From contig NZ_CP041636.1 in the NCBI RefSeq assembly GCF_007197755.1, positions 2,144,001 to 2,208,000 on the forward strand: DNA of 64,000 bases, written 5' to 3'. Source of the DNA: Ferrovibrio terrae (GTDB taxonomy: Bacteria; Pseudomonadota; Alphaproteobacteria; Ferrovibrionales; Ferrovibrionaceae). Below are positions 44,139 to 52,622 of the stretch, piece after piece. Both the position numbers and the translations under genes were made by a program. Positions within the stretch are counted from its first letter, which is position 1, and the number at the start of each line of letters is the position of its first letter. The notes beneath the pieces are model-generated. The model had not been told where the DNA came from and did not search any database. It saw only the letters and a program-made list of their open reading frames with translations.

Positions 44139-45414
44139 CATCGAGGGCGTGATCGAGCGCATGGGCGGGCAGGGCCATGGCGTGCTGGACAGCGAGGGCG
44201 AGCGCTTCTACGTGCCCTTCACCGTGCCGGGTGACCGCATCGCGGCGAAAGTCGGCGAGAAGCGCGGCGACGGTTTTTCCGCCAGCATCAGCGTGCTGGA
44301 AGCGGCCGGACCGGACCGTATCGATGCGCCATGCCCGCATTTCCAGGCCTGTGGCGGCTGCACGCTGCAGCACTGGAGCGATGCGGCCTATCGCGGCTGG
44401 AAACGCGACAAGCTGGCGGCAGCACTGGCGCGGCGCGAAATTCGTGATGTTGTCATCGGCGATCTGGTGGCGGTGCCGGACGCGTCGCGGCGTCGTGCCG
44501 AGTTCATCACGCGGCGCGTGAAGGACAAGGTGCTGATGGGTTTCCACGAGGCACAGAGCCGCAAGATCGTCGATCTCGAAACCTGCCTGGTGCTGAAGCC
44601 GGAATTGTTCGCGCTGCTGCCCACGCTGCGCGCGATGATCATGCCGGTGCTGGGCGATGGCTGGGCCGTCGACCTGAAGGTCACCGTCACCGAAACCGGA
44701 CCTGACGTATTGATCACCGGCAAGCTGAAGATGCGCGTGCAGGAACGCATCGAGTTGAGCAAGGCGGCCAAGGCCGCCGGCCTCGGCCGGCTGAGTGCGC
44801 GTTTCGACGAGCGCAGCGATCCCGAGCTGCTGTATCAGGGTGTCGAGCCGCCGCGTGTGCGCTTCGGCAACGCGATGGTCACGCTGGCGCCGGGTGGCTT
44901 TTTGCAGGCGACGCCCGAAGCCGAACAGGCGATGGCGGATTTCGCGCTCGAGGCGCTGAAAGATTCCAAACGTGTCGCCGATCTTTTCTCCGGCTGCGGC
45001 GCCTTTGCCTTGCGATTGGCCGAGGCGGGCAAGACCGTATGGGCGGTGGATGCCGACCGGCCGGCGATTGCCGCACTGACGGCGGCCGCCAAAACGGCGA
45101 ACTTAAGCCGGGTGACGGCGACGGCGCGCGATCTCGAGCGACAGCCGCTGACCCGTGGCGAGCTCAAGAAGCTGGATGCCCTGTTGCTCGATCCGCCGCG
45201 CGCCGGTGCCAAGGCCCAGGTGCAGCAGATCGCCGAAGCCGCGAAATTCGGCGAGGCGCCCGGCCTCATCGTGATGGCCTCCTGCGATCCTTCCAGTTTT
45301 GCCCGCGATGCCAAGGGGCTGCTGGAGGCCGGCTATCGCCTCGAACAGACCGTGCCGATCGATCAGTTCCGCTGGTCGCCACATCTGGAAATCGTCAGCA
45401 TTTTCAGGCGCTAG
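44131..45414 (+). CDS. rlmD: RNA (uracil-5-)-methyltransferase, RlmD/TrmA family
   Basis: A 427-residue protein with an N-terminal TRAM domain (IEGVIERMGGQGHGVLDSEG) and the Fe-S cysteines in CPHFQACGGCTLQHW. The SAM-binding LFSGCGAFALRLAE, LLLDPPRAGAK and the catalytic MASCDPSSFARD follow. The ATG at 44131 overlaps tlyA. It methylates U of 23S rRNA or tRNA; RlmD is the most likely member. Its last part (45218-45414) is duplicated 4813 bases downstream. Confidence 0.92.
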   Translation: MRDIEGVIERMGGQGHGVLDSEGERFYVPFTVPGDRIAAKVGEKRGDGFSASISVLEAAGPDRIDAPCPHFQACGGCTLQHWSDAAYRGWKRDKLAAALARREIRDVVIGDLVAVPDASRRRAEFITRRVKDKVLMGFHEAQSRKIVDLETCLVLKPELFALLPTLRAMIMPVLGDGWAVDLKVTVTETGPDVLITGKLKMRVQERIELSKAAKAAGLGRLSARFDERSDPELLYQGVEPPRVRFGNAMVTLAPGGFLQATPEAEQAMADFALEALKDSKRVADLFSGCGAFALRLAEAGKTVWAVDADRPAIAALTAAAKTANLSRVTATARDLERQPLTRGELKKLDALLLDPPRAGAKAQVQQIAEAAKFGEAPGLIVMASCDPSSFARDAKGLLEAGYRLEQTVPIDQFRWSPHLEIVSIFRR

Positions 45415-45568
45415 GCTGGCCCGGCCGGGGACCGGGATGCGGCCAGAAAGGGTGCAAAGTCTCCAGGGAACGGCTATATCCCGGGCCCGATCCTTGCTGG
45501 GGGATCGTCTGATGACAGGATTTCAGACTCTGGCTCTGGTTGTCCAGGTTCGAATCCTAGTCCCCCAG
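45218..45568 (+). repeat. Left copy of the direct repeat: rlmD 3' end plus degenerate tRNA-Gln
   Basis: Positions 45218-45420 match 50031-50233 with four C/T differences in 203 bases and no gaps. The spacer and tRNA parts to 45568 match the right copy less well. The displacement is 4813 bases for the rlmD part and 4814 for the tRNA part. Confidence 0.9.
45498..45568 (+). pseudogene. Degenerate tRNA-Gln copy (anticodon CTG retained)
   Basis: It is 71 bases long, the same as the intact tRNA body at 50312-50382, but differs at nine positions, all transitions. The D-loop GG becomes GA, one D-stem pair and one anticodon-stem pair are changed, and the CCA end is missing (TCC instead). The anticodon CTG and T-arm are kept. 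It is probably not functional. Confidence 0.8.
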
Positions 45569-45606
45569 TCCTGCTCTGGACTGCCAGGCGGTTCCTGCCG
45601 CAATGG

Positions 45607-46494
45607 TTAGTTGGGCAGTGGCCACAGACCCCAGATGCAGGCTGCAATCCACAAGACTGCCACCAACAGCAGCAGCCAGTCGCCGAGCAATGCTTCCGCA
45701 GGCGATTCTCCACCCTTGAGTTTTTCCGCGACATACCAGTAGCGGAACAGCCCGAACAGCACGAGCGGAATGGTCATTCCCAATTGAGGTTTGGCTGTAA
45801 TCACGAACGCACTATAGGAAAGCTGAGCGGCCAGCGCCGACATCTTGGCATAGCGGTCGATCAAGGCCGGCGAGTAGCGTGACAGTGCGGCGCGAGCACC
45901 CGCTCCATTTTGCAGAAGTTCCTGACGCCGTTTCATGGCAGCGAGATAAAGTGCCAAGCATAGCGTGGTGATGAACATCCACGATGATAGGGGGACATCG
46001 AGCACCACGGCGCCAGTATAGACGCGCAGGACGAAGCCAGTCGCAATGGTGAAGATGTCAAGCACTGGCTGCTGCTTCAGCACGAAAGTGTAGGCGAGAT
46101 TGATGGCGAGATAGCCGCCGATGAGCAAACCCACGAACGGCGCTAGCAGCCAGCTAGCCACAAATAATATTACATAGAGCGCAGCCAGCAGTGTTTTGGC
46201 TTGGGCCGGCGTGACAGAGCCCTCGGCCAGCGGTCGGCTTGTGGATTTTTCTTGATGCAGACGATCATGAGCAACGTCATGCAGGTCGTTAAGGATGTAG
46301 GCTGCCGATGAGCCCAAGCAGAACAGCAACGCGGCTACACATGCCTGCATAATGGCGTCCGGTTGCAGGAACTGGCCGGAGAAAATGAGCGGTGCAAGAA
46401 CGAAACCGTTCTTGATCCATTGCCTCGGCCGCATCAACTTGATCAGGGCAGGCAGCACGACTAGGGTAGGCCGCGATGCTGCGGAGATGGTCAT
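45607..46494 (-). CDS. UbiA-family decaprenyl-phosphate phosphoribosyltransferase-like prenyltransferase
   Basis: This 295-residue protein with about eight or nine membrane helices has the Asp-rich site Asn69-Asp70...Asp73...Asp77 (NDLHDVAHDR). This is the first signature of the UbiA family. The close neighbourhood of DprE1/DprE2 homologues suggests it is the Rv3806c-type enzyme transferring phosphoribose to decaprenyl phosphate, and not a quinone enzyme. The second Asp motif is less clear. Its start lies 46 bases from the divergent DprE1 gene. Confidence 0.8.
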   Translation of the reverse strand: MTISAASRPTLVVLPALIKLMRPRQWIKNGFVLAPLIFSGQFLQPDAIMQACVAALLFCLGSSAAYILNDLHDVAHDRLHQEKSTSRPLAEGSVTPAQAKTLLAALYVILFVASWLLAPFVGLLIGGYLAINLAYTFVLKQQPVLDIFTIATGFVLRVYTGAVVLDVPLSSWMFITTLCLALYLAAMKRRQELLQNGAGARAALSRYSPALIDRYAKMSALAAQLSYSAFVITAKPQLGMTIPLVLFGLFRYWYVAEKLKGGESPAEALLGDWLLLLVAVLWIAACIWGLWPLPN

Positions 46495-46540
46495 AATTTA
46501 TTCCAGATCGTTTTGTTCTTCAGGCTGGACAGTGTACACA

Positions 46541-47851
46541 ATGCAACAACCGCAGACCCGCATTTTCTCGTGGGGCAGACTAAAAGCGGAGCCGCACAGG
46601 ATCATGTCGCCTGGCACCGCGGAGGAATTTTCTGCTCGTCTGCCGCATACGGATGGCAAGGGTCTTGCCCACGGCATGGGGCGTAGTTACGGAGATGCCT
46701 GCCTCAATAAGGGCGGGACGCTCTGGCTGACTGCGCGGCTCGACCGGTTTATAGCTTTCGACCCCACGACCGGTATTCTGGCCTGTGAGGCTGGCATGCT
46801 GCTCCGTGACATACAGAGGCTGACCGAACCATATGGCTGGATGCTTCCTGTGATGCCGGGCACCTTGATGGTCACGGTCGGCGGCGCCATTGCCAATGAT
46901 GTGCATGGCAAGAATCACGTCGGTTTTGGATCATTTGGCGATCACGTCCGTCGCATCACTTTGGTTCGCACGGATGGCGAAATTATAGAGTGCAGCCCGG
47001 CGTATAGAGCTGGGTGGCTCGCTGCGACCGTGGGTGGACTTGGCCTCACCGGAGTCATTGTCGCGGCCGATCTCCAGTTGCGGCGGATGCCTGGTCCCTG
47101 GCTCGACACTGACATCCAGCCATTCGCAGGATCTGATGAGTTTTTCCAGATTGCCGATGAATCACGTCACGACTGGGAGCATATGGTGGCATGGCTCGAT
47201 TGCACCTCTGTCGCTGGCCGAGGTATTTTCCAGCGCGCTAAACCTACCTGTATCAGATCGCGACCCGCTCCGCGGGTGCGGCAATGGACCGTACCTTTCA
47301 CTCCGCCTGTCTCGTTTGTGAATCGCATATCACTCGGCTTACTCAACGCCGCCTATTTCCATGTCAACCGCAGCCGTTCCGGCCGAACCGTCAGACATTA
47401 TGCGGCTTATCTTTTTCCACTGGATAACCTGCAACACTGGAACCGCCTTTATGGTCCGCGCGGTTTCTATCAGTATCAATGCGTATTGCCGCCAGCAGAT
47501 GCACCGCATGCGGTCAAGGCCATGCTGGCCGATATTGCGCATTCAGGCGATGGCTCGGTGCTGGCAGTTCTAAAGGTATTCGGTGATCGGTCGGCCAAGG
47601 GCATGCTCAGCTTTCCGCGTCCGGGTGTGACGCTTGCTCTGGATTTTCCCAATCGCGCGGACCGCACGCTGCGGATTTTTGAACGCCTGGACGACATCCT
47701 GCGAGACGCTGGGGGATGTATCTATCCTGCCAAGGATGCGCGCATGCCGCGTGATCTGTTTGAGTCTGGATATCCTCGCCTGGACGAATTTTCCGCCTAT
47801 CGCGATCCCGGCATCAGTTCGAGCCTTTCACGCCGTCTGATGGGGAGTTGA
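46541..47851 (+). CDS. dprE1: FAD-dependent oxidoreductase, decaprenylphosphoryl-beta-D-ribose oxidase (DprE1-like)
   Basis: A 436-residue flavoprotein with the FAD segment GMGRSYGD, GTLMVTVGGAIANDVHGKNH and the C-terminal AKDARMPRDLFESGYPR, which aligns with the lysine-containing active site of mycobacterial DprE1. It would oxidise the 2'-OH of polyprenyl-phospho-ribose. I start at ATG 46541 (MQQPQTRIFSWG); the upstream frame is unsupported. The gene runs directly into dprE2 after ten bases. Confidence 0.86.
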   Translation: MQQPQTRIFSWGRLKAEPHRIMSPGTAEEFSARLPHTDGKGLAHGMGRSYGDACLNKGGTLWLTARLDRFIAFDPTTGILACEAGMLLRDIQRLTEPYGWMLPVMPGTLMVTVGGAIANDVHGKNHVGFGSFGDHVRRITLVRTDGEIIECSPAYRAGWLAATVGGLGLTGVIVAADLQLRRMPGPWLDTDIQPFAGSDEFFQIADESRHDWEHMVAWLDCTSVAGRGIFQRAKPTCIRSRPAPRVRQWTVPFTPPVSFVNRISLGLLNAAYFHVNRSRSGRTVRHYAAYLFPLDNLQHWNRLYGPRGFYQYQCVLPPADAPHAVKAMLADIAHSGDGSVLAVLKVFGDRSAKGMLSFPRPGVTLALDFPNRADRTLRIFERLDDILRDAGGCIYPAKDARMPRDLFESGYPRLDEFSAYRDPGISSSLSRRLMGS

Positions 47852-47861
47852 TCTAGCAGCC

Positions 47862-48602
47862 ATGACACGGATTGTCATTATCGGTGCCACTTCCGCAATC
47901 GCGGAGCATTGTGCTCGGCAGTGGATTGCAAGCGCCGAGGATATCGTGCTGGTCGGACGAAATCTTGCAGCCTTGTCGGCAGTAGCGCGGGATCTGAGGG
48001 TCCGTAATTCGCAGGCATCGATAGATGTCATGGTGTCCGGGCTTGTCGTGACGGGAGAAATCGAGTCGGTCGCAGAGGCGATATTCCAGCGGGGACGGAT
48101 CGATATCGTTCTGATCGCACATGGATACTTGCCGCAGCAGGAAAGCTGCCAGCACGATCTCGCCTTATGCGGCGAGGCGATGGTGGTGAATGGCATTTCG
48201 CCGGTTCTGTGGTGCGAAGCATTTGCGACCAGGCTGGAAAAGGCCGGGCGTGGCACTCTGGCTGTCATCGGTTCTGTTGCAGGTGATCGCGGACGAAAGT
48301 CAAACTACGTCTATGGCGCGGCCAAGGGCCTTATAGCTCGCTATGTCGAGGGATTGAGGCACCGCCTGGCGGCATCGAAGGTCCGGGTCATTCTGGTGAA
48401 ACCTGGACCCACGGACACGCCTATGACGGCGGCGCTGAAAGAGGATGGAGGAAGATTGGCGAATCCTAGAGATGTCGCCAGGACAATCGTGGATGGGATC
48501 GCGACAGGGAAGTCGACCATCTACGCACCTAGGAAATGGGCCTGGATTATGATGGTGGTCCGCCACCTGCCCGAGTCAATCTTCAACCAGCTTGATATCT
48601 AG
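47862..48602 (+). CDS. dprE2: SDR family oxidoreductase, DprE2-like
   Basis: A 246-residue short-chain dehydrogenase with the atypical cofactor motif GATSAIAEHCA, AHGYLP and the pair Tyr/Lys in SNYVYGAAKGL. It would reduce the 2-keto intermediate to polyprenyl-phospho-D-arabinose with DprE1. The start at ATG 47862 is ten bases past dprE1. The last 27 bases overlap the convergent membrane-protein gene. Confidence 0.85.
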   Translation: MTRIVIIGATSAIAEHCARQWIASAEDIVLVGRNLAALSAVARDLRVRNSQASIDVMVSGLVVTGEIESVAEAIFQRGRIDIVLIAHGYLPQQESCQHDLALCGEAMVVNGISPVLWCEAFATRLEKAGRGTLAVIGSVAGDRGRKSNYVYGAAKGLIARYVEGLRHRLAASKVRVILVKPGPTDTPMTAALKEDGGRLANPRDVARTIVDGIATGKSTIYAPRKWAWIMMVVRHLPESIFNQLDI

Positions 48603-49787
48603 CTGGCCTTGTCGGTCTCTCACCAGCAGTACAAGCGCGGCTGCAAGGAACGGGACAGTGAAGTACACATATCCTTTACCCTCCCAGTTCGCGATGTCAT
48701 TGATGGATAACTCGGAGCCCCGGAAGAGTTCGGCAAAACCAATTGTTGCGAAAGGCACGAACAGGATAGCCCATACAAACAGGAACCACGACGACAGACT
48801 GGAGTCCGTTCTGAGCCACATATAAATCGAGATCACGATCCAGAGCGCTATGACGACGATAAACTGCGCTGGTGATTGGCTGTTGGCAGCGCGACCGAAA
48901 ACATGCGCTGGCTGATAAAAGAGCGAGAGACGGTCGGCCCAGAGGTAGAAGATGCCATGGATGGCGATCAGGACGGAAACGGCTACCGTCGCGAAAACCA
49001 GGGCTTTTGCGCGATCGGTGCGAAACAGGCAGGTGGCTATGGCGACTGGGAACAGGAAAAAAGGCAGGCGCGCAGTGGCGACGATGCCGGACAATATCGC
49101 GATCAGGGTGATCACGAGCATGTTGTTGCGCTGCTGATGCGCAGCAATCGTCAAGGCGACGCCTGCCAAAGAAAATCCCAGAAGGTCGTGAGCCACAACA
49201 TTCATCTGAAGAAAGCAGATGGAAGGGACAAGGAATAGGACAAGAGCATTTCCCCGCCAGGCCTCAATGCGGGATACCGCGTAACATGCAATCCCCATAT
49301 ATACTGGGATCAAGGCGAAAATCATTCCAGTTAAGGTAATTGGCGCATTCAGGATGATCCATCCTGGCCCCGGGCTGATCGGGGCGCCGTCGAACAGGGT
49401 CACCGCATAGGGATGCTGGCCCTCGAAAAACGCCACGGCAGGATCAATCAGCGCATTCGGAGCCGTACTGGGGTGTGCGGCAGTTCGGGTCAGGGGATAA
49501 AGGACGAAATTCAGCGTAGCCAGGATGAAGGCTCCCGAGAGCCAAGGTAAATTCGAGTTCGCGATCTTGTACTTCCGCAGATCGAGTCTTTCCGTGGCAA
49601 TAAGCAAGATCAGTATTGCAAAGGCATAGGCCGCCCAAGGCCAAAGGAATCCCTCCGCAAACCTTTTGGCAAAGAAAGGGAGGGCAGTGATGAGCACGAT
49701 CCCGAGATACAGGGTTGCCGGCCATTTCCATTTTGACATGGCTCTGTATAGCAATCCGCGCCGGTTGGGCCTAATTGATTGGTTCAT
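48576..49787 (-). CDS. Polytopic membrane protein, putative GT-C-type arabinosyltransferase
   Basis: This is a hydrophobic protein of about 400 residues with roughly ten or more membrane helices. A loop with FFEGQHPYAV...ISPGPGW resembles the G-x-x-PY...P segment of GT-C/GT87-type glycosyltransferases that use polyprenyl-phosphate sugars. I see no definite catalytic Asp pair. The position after dprE1-dprE2 suggests that it uses the arabinose donor. The start is not certain: ATG 49787, TTG 49835 and ATG 49739 are all possible. Confidence 0.65.
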   Translation of the reverse strand: MNQSIRPNRRGLLYRAMSKWKWPATLYLGIVLITALPFFAKRFAEGFLWPWAAYAFAILILLIATERLDLRKYKIANSNLPWLSGAFILATLNFVLYPLTRTAAHPSTAPNALIDPAVAFFEGQHPYAVTLFDGAPISPGPGWIILNAPITLTGMIFALIPVYMGIACYAVSRIEAWRGNALVLFLVPSICFLQMNVVAHDLLGFSLAGVALTIAAHQQRNNMLVITLIAILSGIVATARLPFFLFPVAIATCLFRTDRAKALVFATVAVSVLIAIHGIFYLWADRLSLFYQPAHVFGRAANSQSPAQFIVVIALWIVISIYMWLRTDSSLSSWFLFVWAILFVPFATIGFAELFRGSELSINDIANWEGKGYVYFTVPFLAAALVLLVRDRQGQLDIKLVED

Positions 49788-49999
49788 GCTTGAGGAGAAG
49801 CTTGCGGTCGATTGAATATCTATCGTGATATACAAGATCCCAGGCTTGAAGCCGAAGCGTTATCCAGTGATCGAGGGGGCTTTCACTGCTGGCTCCATCT
49901 GCGCTGATTGGGCGATAGGCAAGTGGCGAATGAGCCCTCCCTGGACCTGAGCGGCCAGACAGAAGACCTGAGATCGTACTGGCGATGCCGTTTATGGTG

Positions 50000-50227
50000 C
50001 TTCTTGATCCGCCGCGCCGGCGCCAAGGCCAGGTGCAGCAGATCGCCGAAGCCGCGAAATTCGGCGAGGCGCCCGGCCTCATCGTGATGGCTTCCTGCGA
50101 TCCTTCCAGCTTCGCCCGCGATGCCAAGGGGCTGCTGGAGGCCGGCTATCGCCTCGAACAGACCGTGCCGATCGATCAGTTCCGCTGGTCGCCACATCTG
50201 GAAATCGTCAGTATTTTCAGGCGCTAG
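50000..50227 (+). pseudogene. 3' fragment of rlmD-like methyltransferase gene
   Basis: The open segment encodes the last 70-odd residues of the RlmD family protein, including MASCDPSSFARD. Only four synonymous differences separate it from the full gene in the shared 203 bases. The upstream part ends at an edited DPPR region with two small deletions, and no full gene precedes it. It cannot form a complete protein. Confidence 0.85.
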
Positions 50228-50382
50228 GCTGGCCTGGCGAAGTCTGCACCGGACAGCCAAGAAGGGTTGCAAAGCCCTTCGGGACGGGCTATATCCCGGC
50301 CCGATCCCTGCTGGGGGATCGTCTAACGGTAGGACCCCAGACTCTGACTCTGGTTGTCTAGGTTCGAATCCTAGTCCCCCAG
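50031..50382 (+). repeat. Right copy of the direct repeat: rlmD 3' end plus intact tRNA-Gln
   Basis: This is the partner of 45218-45568. The tRNA here is complete with CCA. The spacer of 78 bases (50234-50311) is one base longer than in the left copy. Confidence 0.9.
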
Positions 50383-50385
50383 CCA
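50312..50385 (+). tRNA. tRNA-Gln (anticodon CTG)
   Basis: The acceptor stem TGGGGGA pairs with TCCCCCA, with discriminator G and an encoded CCA at 50383-50385. The anticodon stem is CCAGA/TCTGG with loop CTCTGAC, so the anticodon is CTG for CAG codons. The T-arm is CTAGG TTCGAAT CCTAG. It is the only full tRNA seen in the window. Confidence 0.96.
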
Positions 50386-50471
50386 TTTCCCAGAATTAGA
50401 TTCCCGAAATCAGCCCCCTTGCATCGGCCTTTGGGCCGCCCCAAATGCTCTGGACTGATATGGGGTAAATC

Positions 50472-51176
50472 ATGAACATTGAGCCTCCAGGAATATTCCC
50501 TCAGCCGATTTATGCTCCGCTGGCCTTTGACTACAACCGCGCCGGCGTTGAACACGAACTGCTGGCGCTCGTGCCGCAGTTTCGCCCGATCCTGATCAGC
50601 GAAAGCTCCACTTTGCCGGAAAACCGGCGGCGCTGGTTCATGGTCGTGGATGACGAACAACTCGATCATGTCGACCGGCACCGCAATGGCGAGGCGATCG
50701 TCGGCAAGTATCGCTCACTCGAAGGCCTCGGCCTGCGTCGCGGGCCGACCGGCCTTACGGTGGATGACAGCGTGACGCGGCGCAAAGCCGATGACTGCGC
50801 CGGCTGGGACTGGGACCTGCGTTACGACGTGCCGTTGACGCGCGCCACCATCGAACGTCTGCCGTTCACGCGGTTGCGCGGCGTGCGGCTGCTCAGTCTG
50901 CCGCCCGGCGGTTTCCTGCCCACGCATCGCGATGCGGTGGATGACAGCTACTGGGAGCAGGGCCATGCCACGCTGTCGCTGCTGGTCACCGATGGCGGCC
51001 AGCCGATGCTGATGCAGGCAGAGAACGGCGAGATAAAAGCCGTGTCTGACGCAGCTTTCCTGTTCAGGGATTCGGCGCCGCATGGCGTGGCACCGGTGAC
51101 GTCGCGCCGGCTGCTGCTGCGAGTCAGCGGCATCTGCGACCAGGCAGCGCTTGCTGCCATGGTGCAGATGCCGTGA
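50472..51176 (+). CDS. Aspartyl/asparaginyl beta-hydroxylase-like Fe(II)/2-oxoglutarate oxygenase
   Basis: A 234-residue cupin-fold protein. The iron ligands are in LPTHRDAVDD and SAPHGVAPV (HxD...H), and the C-terminal RRLLLRVSG holds the Arg that binds 2-oxoglutarate. It has no membrane segment. The substrate is unknown. It follows the tRNA after 86 bases; no ribosome site is strong. Confidence 0.87.
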   Translation: MNIEPPGIFPQPIYAPLAFDYNRAGVEHELLALVPQFRPILISESSTLPENRRRWFMVVDDEQLDHVDRHRNGEAIVGKYRSLEGLGLRRGPTGLTVDDSVTRRKADDCAGWDWDLRYDVPLTRATIERLPFTRLRGVRLLSLPPGGFLPTHRDAVDDSYWEQGHATLSLLVTDGGQPMLMQAENGEIKAVSDAAFLFRDSAPHGVAPVTSRRLLLRVSGICDQAALAAMVQMP

Positions 51177-51203
51177 ACGCCAGAGGGCCTGAAGCTGCTG
51201 CGA

Positions 51204-52622
51204 TCAGGCCGCCGTGCGTTCTTCGTCTTCGCCCAGGGCGGAGGAGATGACCGCGGGCGGGACGCCACTGGCGCTGAGCTGCTCACCCAGCGCATGTTTC
51301 AGCCGGGACAGGCCGGCCTCGTCATTGGCTTCGCAGCGCGCGACCAGCACATTCTGCGTGTTGGAGGCGCGCAGCAGCCACCAGCCATCCGCGGTTTGCA
51401 CGCGCACGCCGTCGATGTCGTTCACCGCGGCGCCCGCGGCCTGCAGCCGCGACTTCACGGAATCGACGATGGGGAATTTGTCCTGCTCGCGGCATTCGAT
51501 GCGCAGCTCCGGCGTATTCACCATCTCGGGCAGGCGGTCGCGCAGGTCGGCCAGGCTGCGCGGGGAGCGCGCCACGATGTTGAGCAGGCGGATGGTGGCA
51601 TACAGCGCATCGTCGTAGCCGAAGTAGCGGTCGGCGAAGAAGATATGCCCGCTCATCTCGCCGGCCAGTTGCGCGCCGGTCTCGCGCATCTTCGCCTTGA
51701 TCAGTGAATGGCCAGTGCGCCACATGATCGGCTTGCCGCCCATCCGCTCGATGGCATCGAACAGTGACTGGCTGGTCTTGACGTCGGCGATGATGGTGGC
51801 ACCGGGCTGGCGCCGCAGGACCTCTTCCGACCACAGCATCATCAGCTGGTCGCCCCATAAGACGCGGCCCTTGTTGTCGATCACGCCGAGCCGGTCGCCA
51901 TCTCCGTCGAAGGCGATGCCGAGGTCGAGATTCTGGCTCAGCACAACCTCGCGCAGCTGCTCCAGAGTTTCGGGCAGCGTCGGATCTGGATGGTGATTGG
52001 GGAAGGTGCCGTCCACGTCGCCGTTCAGCACCACATGCCGGCCGGGCAGGCGCTTGGTCAGCCGCTCCACGATAGGGCAGGCGGCGCCGTTGCCAGGATC
52101 CCAGGCCACCGATAGCGGCCGTGCCAGATCGGCATCCTGCAGGATGCGCATCGCGTAGTTGCCGGCGACCGAGCGGCGCAGCACCTTGCCGGCGCCGCTG
52201 CTGAAACTGCCGTCGCGGATGATCGCGCCCAGTTTCTGAATTTCGTCCCCGTAAATGGTCTTGCCGCCGATGGTGAGCTTGAAACCGTTATAATCGGGCG
52301 GATTATGCGAGCCGGTGATCATCGCGCCGGCATCTGTACCAAGATGATGCTCGGCGAAATACAGCATCGGCGTGGGTCCGAGACCGACCGTCAGCACATC
52401 GGCTCCGGCATGGCGCAGGCCTTTCGAGAAGGCGCGGCTGATCTGCGGTGAACTCAGGCGTCCGTCGCGGCAGAGCGCGACGCTGCGGCCGCCAGACTTG
52501 CGCACCAGAGTGCCGAAGGCCTGGCCCAGCAAATAGGCATCTTCCATCAGCAGGGTTTTACCCACGATGCCGCGAATATCGTATTCGCGCAGGATTTCCG
52601 GATTGAACTTTTCCTTGGCCAT
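51204..52622 (-). CDS. algC: Phosphomannomutase/phosphoglucomutase
   Basis: This alpha-D-phosphohexomutase makes mannose-1-P and glucose-1-P for exopolysaccharide precursors. The 472-residue protein has the phosphoserine loop MITGSHNPPDYNG, metal loop DGDGDRLGVID and the sugar-specific GEMSGHIFF motif. I use ATG 52622 with GAGGAGG upstream (long spacing); the frame upstream begins with TTG. It probably supplies ManC and GalE in the nearby cluster. Confidence 0.94.
   Translation of the reverse strand: MAKEKFNPEILREYDIRGIVGKTLLMEDAYLLGQAFGTLVRKSGGRSVALCRDGRLSSPQISRAFSKGLRHAGADVLTVGLGPTPMLYFAEHHLGTDAGAMITGSHNPPDYNGFKLTIGGKTIYGDEIQKLGAIIRDGSFSSGAGKVLRRSVAGNYAMRILQDADLARPLSVAWDPGNGAACPIVERLTKRLPGRHVVLNGDVDGTFPNHHPDPTLPETLEQLREVVLSQNLDLGIAFDGDGDRLGVIDNKGRVLWGDQLMMLWSEEVLRRQPGATIIADVKTSQSLFDAIERMGGKPIMWRTGHSLIKAKMRETGAQLAGEMSGHIFFADRYFGYDDALYATIRLLNIVARSPRSLADLRDRLPEMVNTPELRIECREQDKFPIVDSVKSRLQAAGAAVNDIDGVRVQTADGWWLLRASNTQNVLVARCEANDEAGLSRLKHALGEQLSASGVPPAVISSALGEDEERTAA

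Larger units (their letters stand above)
45569..49999. mobile_element. Inserted low-GC cassette with D-arabinose donor genes
   Basis: The segment lies between the two direct repeats. It has visibly lower GC than its surroundings (55 percent on the sequence line at 46921 against 68 percent on the line at 44881, both counted by hand) and different codon endings. It carries four genes and no integrase or transposase. The boundaries are inferred from the repeat edges; the right edge is approximate. Confidence 0.6.

Noticed and set aside
48872..49238. Several small plus-strand frames inside the GT-C-like gene
   Set aside because: Arg/Gly-rich shadows without ribosome sites; the minus strand shows a regular pattern of membrane helices.
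45569..49999. Classic integrative element with an integrase at the tRNA-Gln
   Set aside because: No integrase, transposase or relaxase frame was found, and the repeat covers a gene end and a whole tRNA rather than only its 3' end.
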